A stretch of 64,000 nucleotides of DNA from Heterohyrax brucei (Eukaryota > Chordata > Mammalia > Hyracoidea > Procaviidae), in assembly GCA_028571685.1 (NCBI GenBank), contig CM053158.1:55210001-55274000 (forward strand), in the 5' to 3' direction. The position numbers and the translations under genes are program-made. Below are positions 10,023-21,013 of the stretch, in pieces; positions within the stretch are counted from its first letter, which is position 1, and every line of letters begins with the position of its first letter. Under the pieces are notes generated by a model. The model was not told the DNA's origin and did not search any database. It worked only from the letters and a program-made list of their open reading frames with translations.

Positions 10023-12162
10023 TATATGTGTATTTTCCCTTGAACCATTTGAAAGTAAGTTGAAGACGTCCTAAATATCTCGGGCTGTAAATTTTTTATA
10101 ACAAGGTCATTCTCTTTTATCAATGTACTGTAATAGTAGAACTCAAGAAATTTAACATTGATGCAACACTGTAACATAGAGTGTAGATTCAAATCTTGTA
10201 AACTGTTCTAATAAAGTTGTTGATAGCTGTGTGCATTTTTAGTTCATTTTGAGCATGACTGCATGTGCGGCTGTGTTGGTTTCTTCATCCAGGCTCGCAG
10301 TTAGGTACAGGCTCCTTCATCTGGAGCAGTCCCTCGGAGTCCCTTTGTCTTGGAGACCTTTTCGCCTTTGAAGAGTACAGAGGCATTGCACTGCAGAGTG
10401 CCCCTCAAATTTGGGTCTGTTGGATGGTTTTCCACATGATTATCATAGATCTGGATTTAAGATCATGATGTTTCCTGGTTTTAAATGGAACAATGATATT
10501 CTAATGTTTTGGATTTTCTAGGAGAAAAAAAAGGTAAATGGGGCAAAATGGATGGACCTTGATGCCAAGTCACATGTGTGAAGTGGTGCAGCCAGACTGC
10601 CCCGGGAAGCAGTCTGAGGGGCTTATCTATGTCAGCTAAATATATATATTCTGAACTGCAACCAATTCATAAAGCAACTTATATGTAAATTTTTGATTGA
10701 GAAACTAATTTCTACTGTAAGCTTTCACCTAAAGCACAATGAAATAATAATAAAAAAGAACCCCATATTCTGAAATACTAATTTTCTTAAAGAGTTCACC
10801 CCACTCATCAGGAAGGCAGCCAGATCAAGAGAAACGTACAGCCCAGCTCTTTCCTTGTAAGAAAGAAGGATAGCCAGCCTTATGTAACACAGATATAAAT
10901 TAAAAATCTAAGGAATGATCTCTTCTGCCTGGGAGCTTTGGAGTGTCTTGGCAGCAGGCAACTGAAACAGACATTCTGCTTTTCTGTAGTAAAAAAAGTT
11001 ACTGTCTCCATGTAGTCCCTACCACCACATCAGGTGAGAGACCAAAAAAAAAAAAAAAAAAATTAGACCTGCATGCAAATACTGAGATTTTTTTTTTAAA
11101 TAGATTTTTACAAACAAATAACTTTGGAAGCAGCCTCATGGAAAGGAATCCTAGTTGGAAAACAACCGAGAGAGAAATGTCAGCTAAATACATATATTCT
11201 GAACTGCAACCAATTCATAAAGCAACTTATATGTAAACCAGGAATTGTTTTCGGTGCTATACACAAAATTCTTTATAGTCATGAGCAGGCTGGAGTCGAC
11301 AAGTGACTAGAGAGTTAATCCTTCCAAGCCAGTGCCTGGGGTCTGCTCGGGGAGAACGTGACTGAGTGAGTTACTGCTCAGCCTCAAATTAAGCTCCTGC
11401 CTCCTTGTCTGGCAGACCGGCTGTGACATCGCATTTCTTTCTACTGATGGATCCATTTTTTTTTAATGAATTGAAAAAAGAATCCCCGATGGTTCCTTTT
11501 GTGTGAAGAAAAGAAGATAAATATTAGCCAGGAAAGGTCACTCTGGTTTCCAATATGCAGGGTGTTCATTATGATAGCTGTTGATAAATTATACTGGGTA
11601 TTTCCTTCCAATAGTGGAAGGTCATGTTTTGCCCTTGGGTGGATGTCAGGAGAAACATACTTAATAAAGTTGGAAGATCTGGGAGATGAACATTTTTGGG
11701 TTGTTTTTTTCAAACCATTTATATTTATGTAATGATTTCAAAGTCGCTTGCCTCTGTGGCTTTCATCATTCAAGGTCCCTGCTTTTTCCTGAACCCTCAA
11801 AGGGATTAGTCTTCCAGTCTGTCACACAGAGTGTTCTCTGGGCAAACTTGTGTCATAATCTTCAGGGGTATCCCCAAGTGAGAAAAATCTCAGTAGTGTT
11901 TGGTGGTAGATTTGTAGTAACTTCAACAGGATTCTGAAGGAACTCGACTGCGTTTCTCGGGTTAATTTTGTATCCTATTTGAAACTTCAGTTTTGTCACT
12001 GCAGGTTGTTATTTCTCTCTGGTCCCATCACTGGAAGGAAGTACAGTATTTATTTAACTTAACAACACTTAAGATAATGTCGTTTTGTTTTCGATTTTTC
12101 TGAAGATTCCATAAGGTTTGAGGATACTTGAATCCTTCTCTTGAAAATAGTATTACTCAGTG
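10023..12162. other. Intron with a duplicated 61 bp block
   Basis: No transposons recognised. Holds a near-perfect direct repeat (see 10629-11237) and an A-run at 11043-11061. The frames here are short and unremarkable. Confidence 0.45.
10629..11237. repeat. 61 bp direct repeat, 548 bp apart
   Basis: Copies at 10629-10689 and 11177-11237 differ at about two positions. Both contain CTGAACTGCAACCAATTCAT, and similarity stops abruptly at both edges. Confidence 0.92.
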
Positions 12163-12310
12163 CTGTTGTGAGGGGCTGCTGAGCTGGGTCTGACCCATAG
12201 TGACTCCGTCTACCATGGAATGAAACGCTGTCCGGTTCTGTGCCATCTGCACAATCATTGTTAGGCTTCAGCCCATTCTTGTAGCCACCGTGTCAGCCCA
12301 TCTCACTGAT
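12163..12310 (-). mobile_element. RTE/BovB-type LINE 3' fragment
   Basis: GCTGAGCTGGGTCTGACCCA, ATGAAACGCTGTCCGGTTCT, then CATCTCACTGATGAATC: the extreme 3' end only, antisense. Confidence 0.75.
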
Positions 12311-12426
12311 GAATCTACTGAGAGGAAAGTCCTTTTAGATTTGTGTGTTGAGGGGCAGTATTCAGTGCCAAATACAGTGTTAAGAAGTGATTTAAAAAAA
12401 ATATTTTTGACAGTGGGTACTATAAA

Positions 12427-12640
12427 GGAAGTTCCTGAGTGGAACAAACAGCTAAGTGCCTGTTGGCTACCTGAAAGGCTGGAGGTTCCTGTCCACCCAG
12501 AGGCCCCTCAGAAGAAAGGCCTGATCTTCTGCTGAAAACTCAGCTTTTGAATACCCTACGGGGGCACATTTTTGCTCTGACACACAGGGGTCACCCTAAG
12601 TTGGAACTGACTTTACAGTATCTGGTTTGGTTTTTTGGTT
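12427..12640 (+). mobile_element. AfroSINE, C-type
   Basis: GAAGTTCCTGAGTGGAACAA head, CAGAAGAAAGGCCTGATCTT middle, CTGACACACAGGGGTCACCC, and TGGTTTGG tail. Confidence 0.85.
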
Positions 12641-12865
12641 TTATTATAATGGAAAAACTTTCCCCGTCTGCTTCCGATTACCATTCACACAACAACATTG
12701 CAGCTTGTGGAGTGTCATCTTCAGATTTCCATCACACAAGACTGGGGTCTCTGGGCCCCACCCTGGCTCTCCCACTCCTCTGTGGGCTGAGACATGTTGT
12801 GTAACTTCTTGGGAATGGGTCATCTCCCATTTTCTTTTTATAAAATTCCTGATTATGAATAACCC

Positions 12866-13022
12866 AGAACCCGTTGCTGTCCAGCTGATTCTAACTTACA
12901 GCAAACCTATAGGACAGTGCAGAACTGTCCACAGAGTTTCTAAGGAGTGCCTGGTGGGTCAGAACTGTCAGCTCTTTGGTTAGTGGCCGTAGCACTTAAC
13001 CACTATGCCACCAGGGTTTCCT
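12866..13022 (-). mobile_element. AfroSINE, short subtype
   Basis: CCCGTTGCTGTCCAGCTGAT, GAGTGCCTGGTGGGTCAGAA, CCACTATGCCACCAGGGTTT. Confidence 0.88.
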
Positions 13023-13082
13023 CATTATAAATGGGAAAGTGAGATTATGCACATCTGATAGTTGGGGTCCCTCTCAATTTTG

Positions 13083-13283
13083 AGGAGTCTCTTGGTGGTG
13101 CAGGTGATTAAGCACTTGGCTACAACTGAAAAGTTGGTGGTTTGAACTCACCCAGAGTTGCCCTGGCAAATAGACCTGGTGATCTGCTTCAGGAACATCA
13201 CAGCTAGGACAATCTCCCAGAGTACAGTTCTGCCCTATAACACATGTGGTCGCAGCGAGTTGGAATCAAATTTTGATGCTCTT
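13083..13283 (+). mobile_element. AfroSINE, long subtype
   Basis: GAGTCTCTTGGTGGTGCAGG head, ATAGACCTGGTGATCTGCTT middle, CAGCGAGTTGGAATCAAATT tail. Runs straight into an L1 piece. Confidence 0.82.
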
Positions 13284-13480
13284 CCCCTGGGACCGTTACC
13301 CCTGGTCCTGATGCTGCCCTGTCTGTAAATCATTACTGAGGTCAGCTCTTGAGACAGGAATGCATTGGATGCAGCGACACAGAGTGACCATATTGTGTGT
13401 ACACTTTATGGTTCTTTGAATCTATAGGATGTTGTCCTGCTGGCCTCTTAACTGGAGGGGACAAAGAGGTGGAGAGGATG
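13284..13480 (+). mobile_element. L1 3' UTR fragment
   Basis: Sense orientation: CTGTAAATCATTACTGAGGT and ATCTATAGGATGTTGTCCTG match the reverse of 25500-25640. No poly(A) remains. Confidence 0.75.
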
Positions 13481-14087
13481 CATTAACATGAATGTGTTTG
13501 ATTTGGTTCTCTAACCTTGCCTGAAACTGCAAGTGGTATTGTAAAACCATTTTCTTACTACTGGAAATCTGTTTCATTTCAACATTAAAATTGCTAACTG
13601 TTGTCTCTTTGTCTTTGCTTTTCAAATAGGTCTTCCAAACTAATTTTTTTGGAAGCACAGAGATGCTTGGCTCTGCTTGCAAATGGGCATTTGGAGTGGC
13701 TCAGAAATACATCCTGGAATAATTGTGTTCTACTAGACCCAAACCTTCTGAATTCCCCAAGGTAAAATGATTTTTACACATACCTAGAGTTGATATATTG
13801 ACAAAATATAAAGAATTTAGATAAATGAAATATTCTAGAGTCAACGATCCTTTATGAAAACCTTCTTTCAAATAGGTTTTTAAAAAAATTTTGGGGATCA
13901 TAATTCTTTTAATTTTAGCTTCTATTTTTGAAATTACTTGTTTGCAAAGCAATAATGTAACTGCCAACTACTGGAAAACATGATGAGAAGGGAAGAAGTT
14001 GTTAAGTTAAACCAATTTTGTTTAACTTTTATGTAAAAATGTTCAATACAGAAGAAACTTGAAGTTGAAATATCATAGAAGTTGGGT
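13481..14087. other. Intron without a recognised gene
   Basis: AT-rich with no recognised repeat. The minus frames of 86-92 codons match nothing known. Confidence 0.4.
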
Positions 14088-14220
14088 ACTGTCAAGTCAG
14101 TTCTGAGTGACAGTGACCCCATGTAACAAAGGAGAAGTGCCCCAAAAGGCAGTAGTCTTTGTGGAAGCAGAGTGTCAGGTCTTTCTCCCTCAGAGCCACT
14201 GCTTAGGTTCAAATGAACAA
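14088..14220 (-). mobile_element. AfroSINE, long subtype, degraded
   Basis: CTGTCAAGTCAGTTCTGAGT, AGTAGTCTTTGTGGAAGCAG and CAGGTCTTTCTCCCTCAGAG. The head is truncated. Confidence 0.65.
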
Positions 14221-14393
14221 CCAGTCAGTTAGCAGCCAAGGCTCAAGATGTAGTAGGTAAGAAATCCTATTACCAGGGGTCTGGATTATTGAAGGAAATA
14301 AACCATTATTGCTGAATAGCTGCCCTCACTCAATCTCTGCCCCACCCCCGAGTTGTCCAGAGAATAATAAACCAAAAAAAAGGAAAGAAAATC

Positions 14394-14545
14394 CAAAGCC
14401 ATTGCTGTTAATTCTCACCCGTAGCAAACCTGTAGCTCAGAATAGAATTGCCCCATAGGGTTCCCAGAGGGCACCTGGTAGATTCGAACTGCCGACCCGT
14501 TGGTTAACAGCCATAGCACTTAGCTACTGCAGCGCCAGTATTTAA
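14394..14545 (-). mobile_element. AfroSINE, short subtype
   Basis: GCCATTGCTGTTAATTCTCA, GCACCTGGTAGATTCGAACT, CTACTGCAGCGCCAGT. Confidence 0.82.
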
Positions 14546-15287
14546 CTGTTAAGTACATATTTGCTCCAGGCACTGGGAATTTGCCAATCTGATATGTAGA
14601 ACTGTCCAAGCAAGAAGAAAATGACTCAGGGGTTATTGCCGCTGACACTTGGATATAAGGTTTGTTGTGATCTACCTGAGAAAACAGAAACCATTGTGAC
14701 AGTTTGAAACAGAGGGAACTGAATCCGGGGACCCAGTTATACATGTGATGGGAGAGTCAGAGAAGCCAGCAGGTGTGCTGGTACCCTAGGGATGAGGAAC
14801 AGCAGTGTTGTTTGCTGCTGTCTAGGGACAGGTCCTCTGGTGGCACTGGAACCCCAGCAGACCGTCCTGGCAGGAAGTGGATTCTGCCCAAGACAGAGAA
14901 GTGTGGACAGAAAGACCCTGGCCTGCCCCTTCTTGCCACCCACTAGTCTTCAGCCACTGCCTCCCACTGGCCAAACCCAACTAGGGGGCAGTTGACAAGT
15001 GGAGACGGAGAAATTCAGCCTCCAGTGGTCACCTCCCTGCCCCGTGTGACACAGAGCAGAGTGGGGAAGAAGGATCTGAGGACCAAACAGACCCAGACTG
15101 GTACAGGGGTCATATGGACACCTCTTCCCAGGATGTTTGGTGATCACGGCATGGGCTGCTTCTACCTCAGAGGACGGGTCTTCCCTTCCCTCTCACAAGT
15201 CCACAAGGTAAATTATGCACGTCGTGGAATCTCTAATTTAAGAGGACAGTAGTGCGTGATATAATATGCTCCCAGTATTCCCCTTCA
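14546..15287. other. Intron without a recognised gene
   Basis: GC-moderate with no recognised family. Overlapping frames of 60-86 codons occur on both strands here; none resembles a known protein. Confidence 0.4.
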
Positions 15288-15376
15288 GCAAATGAAAACC
15301 CCATAGACAGGTAGACTTGGACACACATGGGGTCTTCATGATTTGGAGTCAACTCGACAGTAACTGGTTTTGAATA
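15288..15376 (+). mobile_element. AfroSINE C-type, 3' half
   Basis: TGAAAACCCCATAGACAGG, GACACACATGGGGTCTTCAT, CAACTCGACAGTAACTGGTT. The shared similarity with 16587-16719 runs past the SINE tail. Confidence 0.75.
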
Positions 15377-15426
15377 ACCACTGAAATATGTGGACTGAAT
15401 ACCTAGTCGAACCTTTATAAACCAGA

Positions 15427-16272
15427 TGACCCCTCTTTCTAGAACAACTCACATCCAATGACTGATAACTATGGAAGTATAAATGCCTGGCCACTCACCC
15501 TGAGGCCACTCAGAAGGCTCATCCCACTTAGGAACTCTCCATAGGATTGTGTGATGGCTTTTTTGGGATTATTTTCCAGCCCCCCTCTTCCCTCTTCCCT
15601 CTGCCTTCTCCCTTGCTCACCCCCTACCCTCCTCTGCCTCCCTTCTGTTTTCCTCCTTTCCCTTCCTCCCACAGCAGGTGATCCCAGGAACACTCCCTGG
15701 TAAACCTTTTGTTTGCAAGTCTCAGTTGCTGTGTCTGCTGCTTAGGGAACCCAATCTTTGTCACCCAGACCGTCCTAAATACACTCTCTGAACTTGATGA
15801 TACCATCCAAATAAGTCTAGGCTGTACAGGGAGCTGATAAACAGACAGAAACTGAATTTCATTTCTAGGTTAGGTGGAAGGATTGTAGCTCCCCTGTACA
15901 GCCTGTTCTGATTTAGGAGACTAAACATTGTAGAGGGTGTTGTGATCAGAGGGAAGTCAGTCTGCGAGCATTAGACAGTGTTTGTTAAGGGTATTCAGCA
16001 GAAGACAGAAGAGTTAGGAAGCCAGTAGAAGACCCAGACATTTTGAAATTTAATTAAAAACAAGAAGATGGGTATTAGAACTTGGTTGGGTCAGGTGGTT
16101 CTAACAGGGAGAGGCAGCAAACTGTACTTCAGGTTTTCAGAAATGTTACTCACATGTGAGAGAGCGGGAGGTGCAGCTGAAAACTCTAGGGACACCAGCT
16201 GAAGAAAAGGACAGCAAGTGAGAGGGGGCTGATATAAATCCTGAGAGTAACCAGCGTCTGTAAGCACGTGAT
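15427..16272. other. Intron with a polypyrimidine tract
   Basis: 15578-15674 is almost all C and T (CCCTCTTCCCTCTTCCCTCT) with only scattered A and G. Nothing else recognised. Confidence 0.55.
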
Positions 16273-16476
16273 GGAGCCCTGGTGGTACAGTGGTCAGCTC
16301 TGTGCTGCTAAGCAAAAGGTCAGCTGTTTGATCTCACCAGCCACTCTGTGGGAGAAAAGACCTGGTACTTGACTCCCTGGAGATTTCAGCCTAAGAAACC
16401 CTGTGGGGTAGTATTGCTCTGTCCTATAGGGTCCTTGAGTTGGAATCGATTCGATGATACCTAACAGTAACCACAG
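16273..16476 (+). mobile_element. AfroSINE, long subtype
   Basis: GGAGCCCTGGTGGTACAGTG head, GTGGGAGAAAAGACCTGGTA middle, TTGGAATCGATTCGATGATA tail. Well preserved. Confidence 0.9.
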
Positions 16477-16484
16477 AATCGCTC

Positions 16485-16667
16485 AGAGTCCCTGGGTGTT
16501 AGAGAGGGTTAAAGCATTCAGCCACTTGCTGAACAAAAAGCACCTCATGAGAAAAGCCTGGCATTCTACTACTGAAAAGCCAGCCCGTGAAAAACCCGTG
16601 GACGCGTAGACGTGGACACACATGGGGTCTCCATGAACTCGAGTCACCTTGACAGCAGCTGGTTTTC
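16485..16667 (+). mobile_element. AfroSINE, C-type
   Basis: AGTCCCTGGGTGTTAGAGAG head, CATGAGAAAAGCCTGGCATT middle, GACACACATGGGGTCTCCAT, CAGCAGCTGGTTTT tail. Confidence 0.82.
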
Positions 16668-16844
16668 ATAACCACTTAGTTATGTGGACTGAAGACCTAG
16701 TTGAACCTTTATAAACCAGTATATGGACGAACTCCTTTCCATCCATTCTGTGGATGAATCCCTTGCTCATTCGCCATAGGCAGGATTCTACAGTGGCTCC
16801 TAAGGTTCTCATTCGCTGTCGTCGAAACCCCGTATAATTCCATG

Positions 16845-17383
16845 CTTTTGAGTGTGGGCAGAACTGTGAAGAGCATGGTGTTCACCTCGTGATTAGGTTA
16901 TGGTTCTGTGACAGACATAAGGAGATTTTGCAGATGTAAATAAGGTCCTAAGTTATAGCTGACTTTGAGTTAAAAAGGAGAGACTATCCTCAGTGGGTCT
17001 AATGTAATCAGTTGAACCCTTAAAAGGGACAGGCCCTTCCTGGAAGAAGAGATTTTTGAACCATGAGAGGACTTGCAGTGAGGCCACATGGCAAAGACTT
17101 GGTAGTCTATAGAAGCTGTTCCAGGGTTAGCCAGAAAGCAGGGACCTCAGTCATGCAGTTGCAAAGAAATGACATTGCCAGCAACCTGAGGGAACAGACC
17201 TCTCCCTAGTGGAAGTGGAACTTCCACATGAGGTCTCAACCTTGTGGCTCTCGGTGCAGAGGGCCCAGCTAAAATATGCCTGACCCCTAACTTACATAGC
17301 TGTGAGATTATTTGTGTGTCATTTGCAGCTACTGAATCTGTGGTAACTTGTTACACAGCAATAGAAAGCTAATACTTGATCAG
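16845..17383 (+). mobile_element. MLT1-like MaLR LTR
   Basis: Sense order: AGATTTTGCAGATGTAAATAAG, TAATCAGTTGAACCCTTAAA, GGGACCTCAGTCATGCAGTT, and the diagnostic end TGGTAACTTGTTACACAGCAATAGAAAGCTAATAC (17341-17375). Exact subfamily not resolved; no internal retroviral sequence. Confidence 0.7.
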
Positions 17384-17854
17384 ATTCGCTGAAATTTTCT
17401 CCTTTAGGGGCACTAATCACTATAAACTAGAAGCCAGAGCACCTGATCTAGTTTGCAGATGTATTTTGTTTGCTCTCTACTGGTTTTCAAGCACACTGAA
17501 TTAGTTGCCAACATACAAAATGTTCACACTGCTTATCAGAATCTGTCTTCCTTTGAAAAACGATCATCCCTAGCATCCCTGGTTCTGATTTCTGCATCCC
17601 AGTCATTGGCTGGGTGATCACAGTGGCCCGTGGGCCGGTGGGCATGATCCCTGCCACTTGCCTGTGCTGTAGCCTAGCCAGGCTACTCAATCATTTGGTA
17701 GACATTTGAGATTTTGACTCTTAGATAAGAAGGATAATAAGCCTTTGTAACAATCAGATCAATAACTGATATTAAGGTTAGTAGCTGAAATTGTAAAACA
17801 TTTTTGGAAGGAGGCAGAAAACTCTGAAAAATTTCAGCAAATAGGGAATTTTGG
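17384..17854. other. Intron without a recognised gene
   Basis: No repeat or gene recognised. Confidence 0.4.
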
Positions 17855-18190
17855 AGGCTCAGCTGCTGAGTAAAAGGTTGGAGGCTTGAGTCCACCTGGA
17901 CACCCTTGTGGAACAGTGGTTAAGTGTGACAGCTGCTGACTAAAAGGTTCATGGTTGAAATCCACCAAGTGCTCTTAGACACTCTATGGGGCAGCTCTAC
18001 TGTGACCTATAGAGTCGCTCTAAGTCAGAATCGACTTGACTGTGGTGCGTTTGGTCTGGTTAAGAGGTACCTTGGAAGAAAGGTATCTCAGTCTGCTTTT
18101 GAAAACTCTGTGGAACACAGTTATACTTGGACACAGATGAGGGCACCAGGAGTCACACTCGACTTGATGGCAACTGGTGTTCGGTTCGGT
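17855..18190 (+). mobile_element. AfroSINE C-type, split by another SINE
   Basis: Left piece 17855-17897 (GCTGAGTAAAAGGTTGGAGG…GTCCACCTGG) resumes at about 18062 (ACCTTGGAAGAAAGGTATCT…CTCGACTTGATGGCAACTGG). Confidence 0.8.
17898..18061 (+). mobile_element. AfroSINE, short subtype, nested
   Basis: CACCCTTGTGGAACAGTGGT head to GACTTGACTGTGGTGCGTTT tail, sitting inside the C-type copy. The short type was therefore mobile after this C-type copy arrived. Confidence 0.85.
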
Positions 18191-18554
18191 GCTTCTCCTA
18201 AAACTTTGCCATAAATTAGAGGGGAAACTGCTTGTGAAATTCAGCAATACCTCAAATTCATGTAAAGCCTGCATCTGTTTTTATTTTTGTTATTCAGACT
18301 GCTTTTCGAGTTTCCGTTTATCCAGGATGTTAAGTGTACTTAGACTGGGGAGATAGAAAACGTACCGTGAGAAATTAAAATGCGTGCAGTCCCTTCCAGA
18401 GCAGAGAGACCTGTTGTTTCTGGCTAACTTGAGAAGGCTCAGGTCTCCTGAGGAGAACAGCTGAAAGAAGTCCGCACTTGGAGTTCCTTTGAACACCAGG
18501 CTCTTCAAAGATGATCTTAAAACCTCGTTTTGGCCTCAGCAGCTGCAAAGGCAG
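18191..18554. other. Intron without a recognised gene
   Basis: No feature recognised. Confidence 0.4.
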
Positions 18555-18750
18555 TCATTGCTGAGTGCTGTCAAGTGGATTCCAACTCACAGTGATGCTG
18601 TAAGGCAGACTAGAGCTGCGCCGCAGGGCTCCGAGGCTGGAACCTCCTTACATACAAACTGCTGCATCTTTCTCCTTGGAGCAGCGGGTGGGTTTGAAGT
18701 GCCAACTCTGGTTAGCAGATGAGTGCTTTACCCATTGTGCCACCAGGCTT
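18555..18750 (-). mobile_element. AfroSINE, long subtype
   Basis: GCTGTCAAGTGGATTCCAAC, CTTTCTCCTTGGAGCAGCGG, CCATTGTGCCACCAGGCTTC. Confidence 0.85.
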
Positions 18751-19029
18751 CTGCTGCAAAGGCAGAATGTGCCTCCAGTCAGTGAGCAATATGACACCTT
18801 TGCAACAAGCTCTGTTGGACTAGATTGTGAGAGGCTGAGGGAGAGGGCTGGTAGGAGGGCCTGCACCTGGTGAGTGATGTGGGTGCCTGAGTCCCTTGAG
18901 AGTGCAAGGTCCTTTCCCTAAGCAACCAGTCTGTTCTCCAATAGATGTGATGTGGGGTCTACTGGCAGCTGTGGGTTGCTAGCGATGTTTCCTTAAAAGA
19001 CTTCATGGGGGGATACACCTCAAGAACTC

Positions 19030-19460
19030 TTACTAAAAGACCGCAATTGATGGTCCAAAGGCCCGGGGGTTACCCTAGGAGCATGGCCACTAGGCCTGCT
19101 GCTGCCCCTGATCATAAATCATTTCTAAGGTCAACTCTTTGGACAGGAATGGATGATTGGACTCAGGGACACAAAGTGAACATACAGTGTGTACACTTTA
19201 TGGGTTTGTACATCTATAGGATGTCATCCTGTTGGCCTCTTACTAGAAGGGAAAGGAGAGGGTGGAGAGGAGGGGACAGGAGATTGTTAAGAGGACGTGA
19301 CATGTATAGAACAGAAAAGAAGAGGGTGCTGTCACCAGGCAAGGAGAGCAGAAGGCACTGCAGATAGGTGGGCATGTAAATTTAGCTTGGATTATATACT
19401 TTCATTCAATCACAATTTCAGAGAAAAAAAATCTCATCAAAAAAAAAGAAAAAAGCATTC
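19030..19460 (+). mobile_element. 5'-truncated L1 (3' UTR) with poly(A)
   Basis: Sense 3' UTR: CCTGATCATAAATCATTTCT, ATCTATAGGATGTCATCCTG, GCTGTCACCAGGCAAGGAGA and TTCATTCAATCACAATTTCA, ending in an A-rich tail at 19420-19457. Confidence 0.88.
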
Positions 19461-19674
19461 CTCAGGATCAAAACCTCCATTGTAACCCAAACAAGAACCC
19501 AAGCCTATATACCATATCTTCATGGTCTCCTCAGGAGGCTTTACAAATTTTACGTATGTGAAAGGAGTTTCTTTGGAACCAGTGCAGTGCTAATGATACC
19601 ATGATGCCTGGGACTGTCAGAACTTAAACATCACAGGAATTTCCAATGCCAAGGACTCTGAACTTTTTTTGTAA

Positions 19675-19930
19675 AGTAATTTTAATTTTTTTTATTGTAG
19701 TGAAAATATAACAAAACATACGCCATCTGAACAATTTCTGCACATACAATTCCGTGATACTGAGAACATTCTTAGCACGGCACCTGCCATCTCATCTACC
19801 ATTCCACTACCATTAATATAAACTGATCCCCCTGAGCAGAAATTTCCCTTTGTCCCCCTCTCCTTTTCATGCCTCGTGATTACTAGTAAGCCTTGTTTTC
19901 AGTGTATTTCCTTGTTCCATCTAATTAACT
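19675..19930 (-). mobile_element. L1-type 3' end, different subfamily
   Basis: A T-rich start (19680-19700) then TATAACAAAACATACGCCAT and a CCCCTCTCCTTTTCATGCCT stretch. It looks like an antisense L1 3' UTR unlike the main family. Confidence 0.45.
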
Positions 19931-20179
19931 TTTGCTTGGTTGGAAATATAATTAGAAGTAAAAGAACAAAACAAAGTTGATCAAGTGTTACATAATTTAT
20001 CTATAATGCCAAAAAAGACTGAAAATTAGAGAGAAAATGGAGTTTTTCTGTTTGTTTTTTTTTTAAACAGAACAGAAAACCACATTGGTAAACTGAGTTT
20101 CTCTTTGTTGCAATGCTTTAATCCTGTTGATCCAGATACAGTTATATATATTTTGTTTACCTCTAATAGAAACAACAAA

Positions 20180-20378
20180 CTGGCTGTGAAGCTGGGACTC
20201 ATGGTGACCTACTCTAGGTGTGTCACAGTAGAGCTCTGCTCCATACTGCTGCCACTGGCTCATTTTTTTGAACACATGTTGCCAGGCCTTTCTATCAAGG
20301 CACCTCTGGATTGACTCGAATCTCCAACTTTCTGGTTAACGGCCGAATGCATTGTCTGTTTGTTCCACCCGGGGACTC
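20180..20378 (-). mobile_element. AfroSINE, long subtype, old
   Basis: GCTGGGACTCATGGTGACCT, GCCAGGCCTTTCTATCAAGG, TTCCACCCGGGGACTC. Strongly diverged. Confidence 0.7.
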
Positions 20379-20869
20379 TGTATTAGTCTGTACTTCCCTG
20401 TAACTGCTCACTGAACTTCAAAATTTGGTTTGTAAATCTGAGCCTAGTCTTCCACACCAGAAGGCCTTTGTATACAATGCAAGAAACCAGGAAGAAGCTT
20501 TGGGGCCGCCACATAAGATTTGCATATTTCCTTTCAGGTGCAGCAACCATATAGATTTTGTTTGAGTCCAGCTCTAAGTGTGTAGCTTTTTGATTTCATT
20601 ATATCAAATAGACTAACAAGCCTCAGGCCTAGGAAGGCAACCACAACACACTTTGGGGATTCATAAATAAGCCTCTCACAGAGCCATGGCGCTAACCTGG
20701 AAAACGCTTAATTATAGAAGACGCTTATTGAAAATTGAGTTAACACGCAGCACAGATGACGTTTGATTGGCCCTCAGCTTTCTTGGGGAGCTGTCCAGCA
20801 CCACTCCTCTCCTCTGCTGTCTGCCCCCTCACAGGGCCGCGGGGACAGGACCCTCATCTCCCCATGCCC
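20379..20869. other. TAFA4: Repeat-poor intron before the exon
   Basis: No repeat recognised. The 3' part is pyrimidine-rich (CCACTCCTCTCCTCTGCTGT). Confidence 0.5.
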
Positions 20870-20897
20870 TTGCTGACCGGTCCCTCTTTCTTCCCAG
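20870..20897 (+). promoter_or_regulatory. TAFA4: 3' splice site of the TAFA4 exon
   Basis: A pyrimidine-rich run, CCCTCTTTCTTCCCAG (20882-20897), ends in the acceptor AG. TGCTGAC at 20871-20877 fits a branch site, with its A at 20876, 21 bases before the acceptor G. The frame stays open upstream of this AG, but that extension is intronic because it resembles no TAFA leader. Confidence 0.8.
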
Positions 20898-21013
20898 GAT
20901 GAGAGTCTGTGCTAAGTCGGTGTTGCTGTGGCACTGGCTTTTCCTGGCCTATGTGTTGATGGCATGCTGCAAGCTGCTGTCCGCTTCCAGCCAGCACCTC
21001 CGGGGACATGCAG
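20898..21013 (+). CDS. TAFA4: TAFA4 (FAM19A4) exon encoding the signal peptide region
   Basis: This is a 116 bp internal coding exon. TAFA4 is a small secreted chemokine-like protein of neurons; its mature part, with the conserved cysteines, is encoded by later exons that are not in this window. Seen here: an acceptor TTCTTCCCAG, then G, an in-frame ATG at 20899, 38 full codons, and GCA G before GTAAGC. The peptide starts MRVCAKSVLL, runs through a hydrophobic core of about residues 7-26 (LFLAYVLMACC) and ends SSQHLRGHAG, as I recall for human TAFA4. Signal cleavage near LSA|SS (about residue 29) is likely. The human protein begins five residues earlier (MRSPR), so the leading G probably completes an Arg codon split by the upstream intron (phase 2); the exon also ends one base into a Gly codon. 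ATG 20899 could itself serve as a start. W at residue 11 and A at 22 differ from my memory of human. TAFA1, 2, 3 and 5 have different leaders, so TAFA4 is the confident call. Confidence 0.92.

Larger units (their letters stand above)
1..20897 (+). other. TAFA4: TAFA4 intron upstream of the coding exon (inferred)
   Basis: No convincing exon was found here. I looked for a short upstream exon ending in a codon for MRSPR before a GT and saw none, so the intron is taken to be at least 20.9 kb. The longer open frames all fall in repeats or have no recognisable product. Confidence 0.6.

Noticed and set aside
13745-13762. TTCCCCAAG|GTAAAA as the short upstream TAFA4 exon
   Set aside because: The donor-like end fits, but the codons before it do not encode MRSP and there is no ATG in frame.
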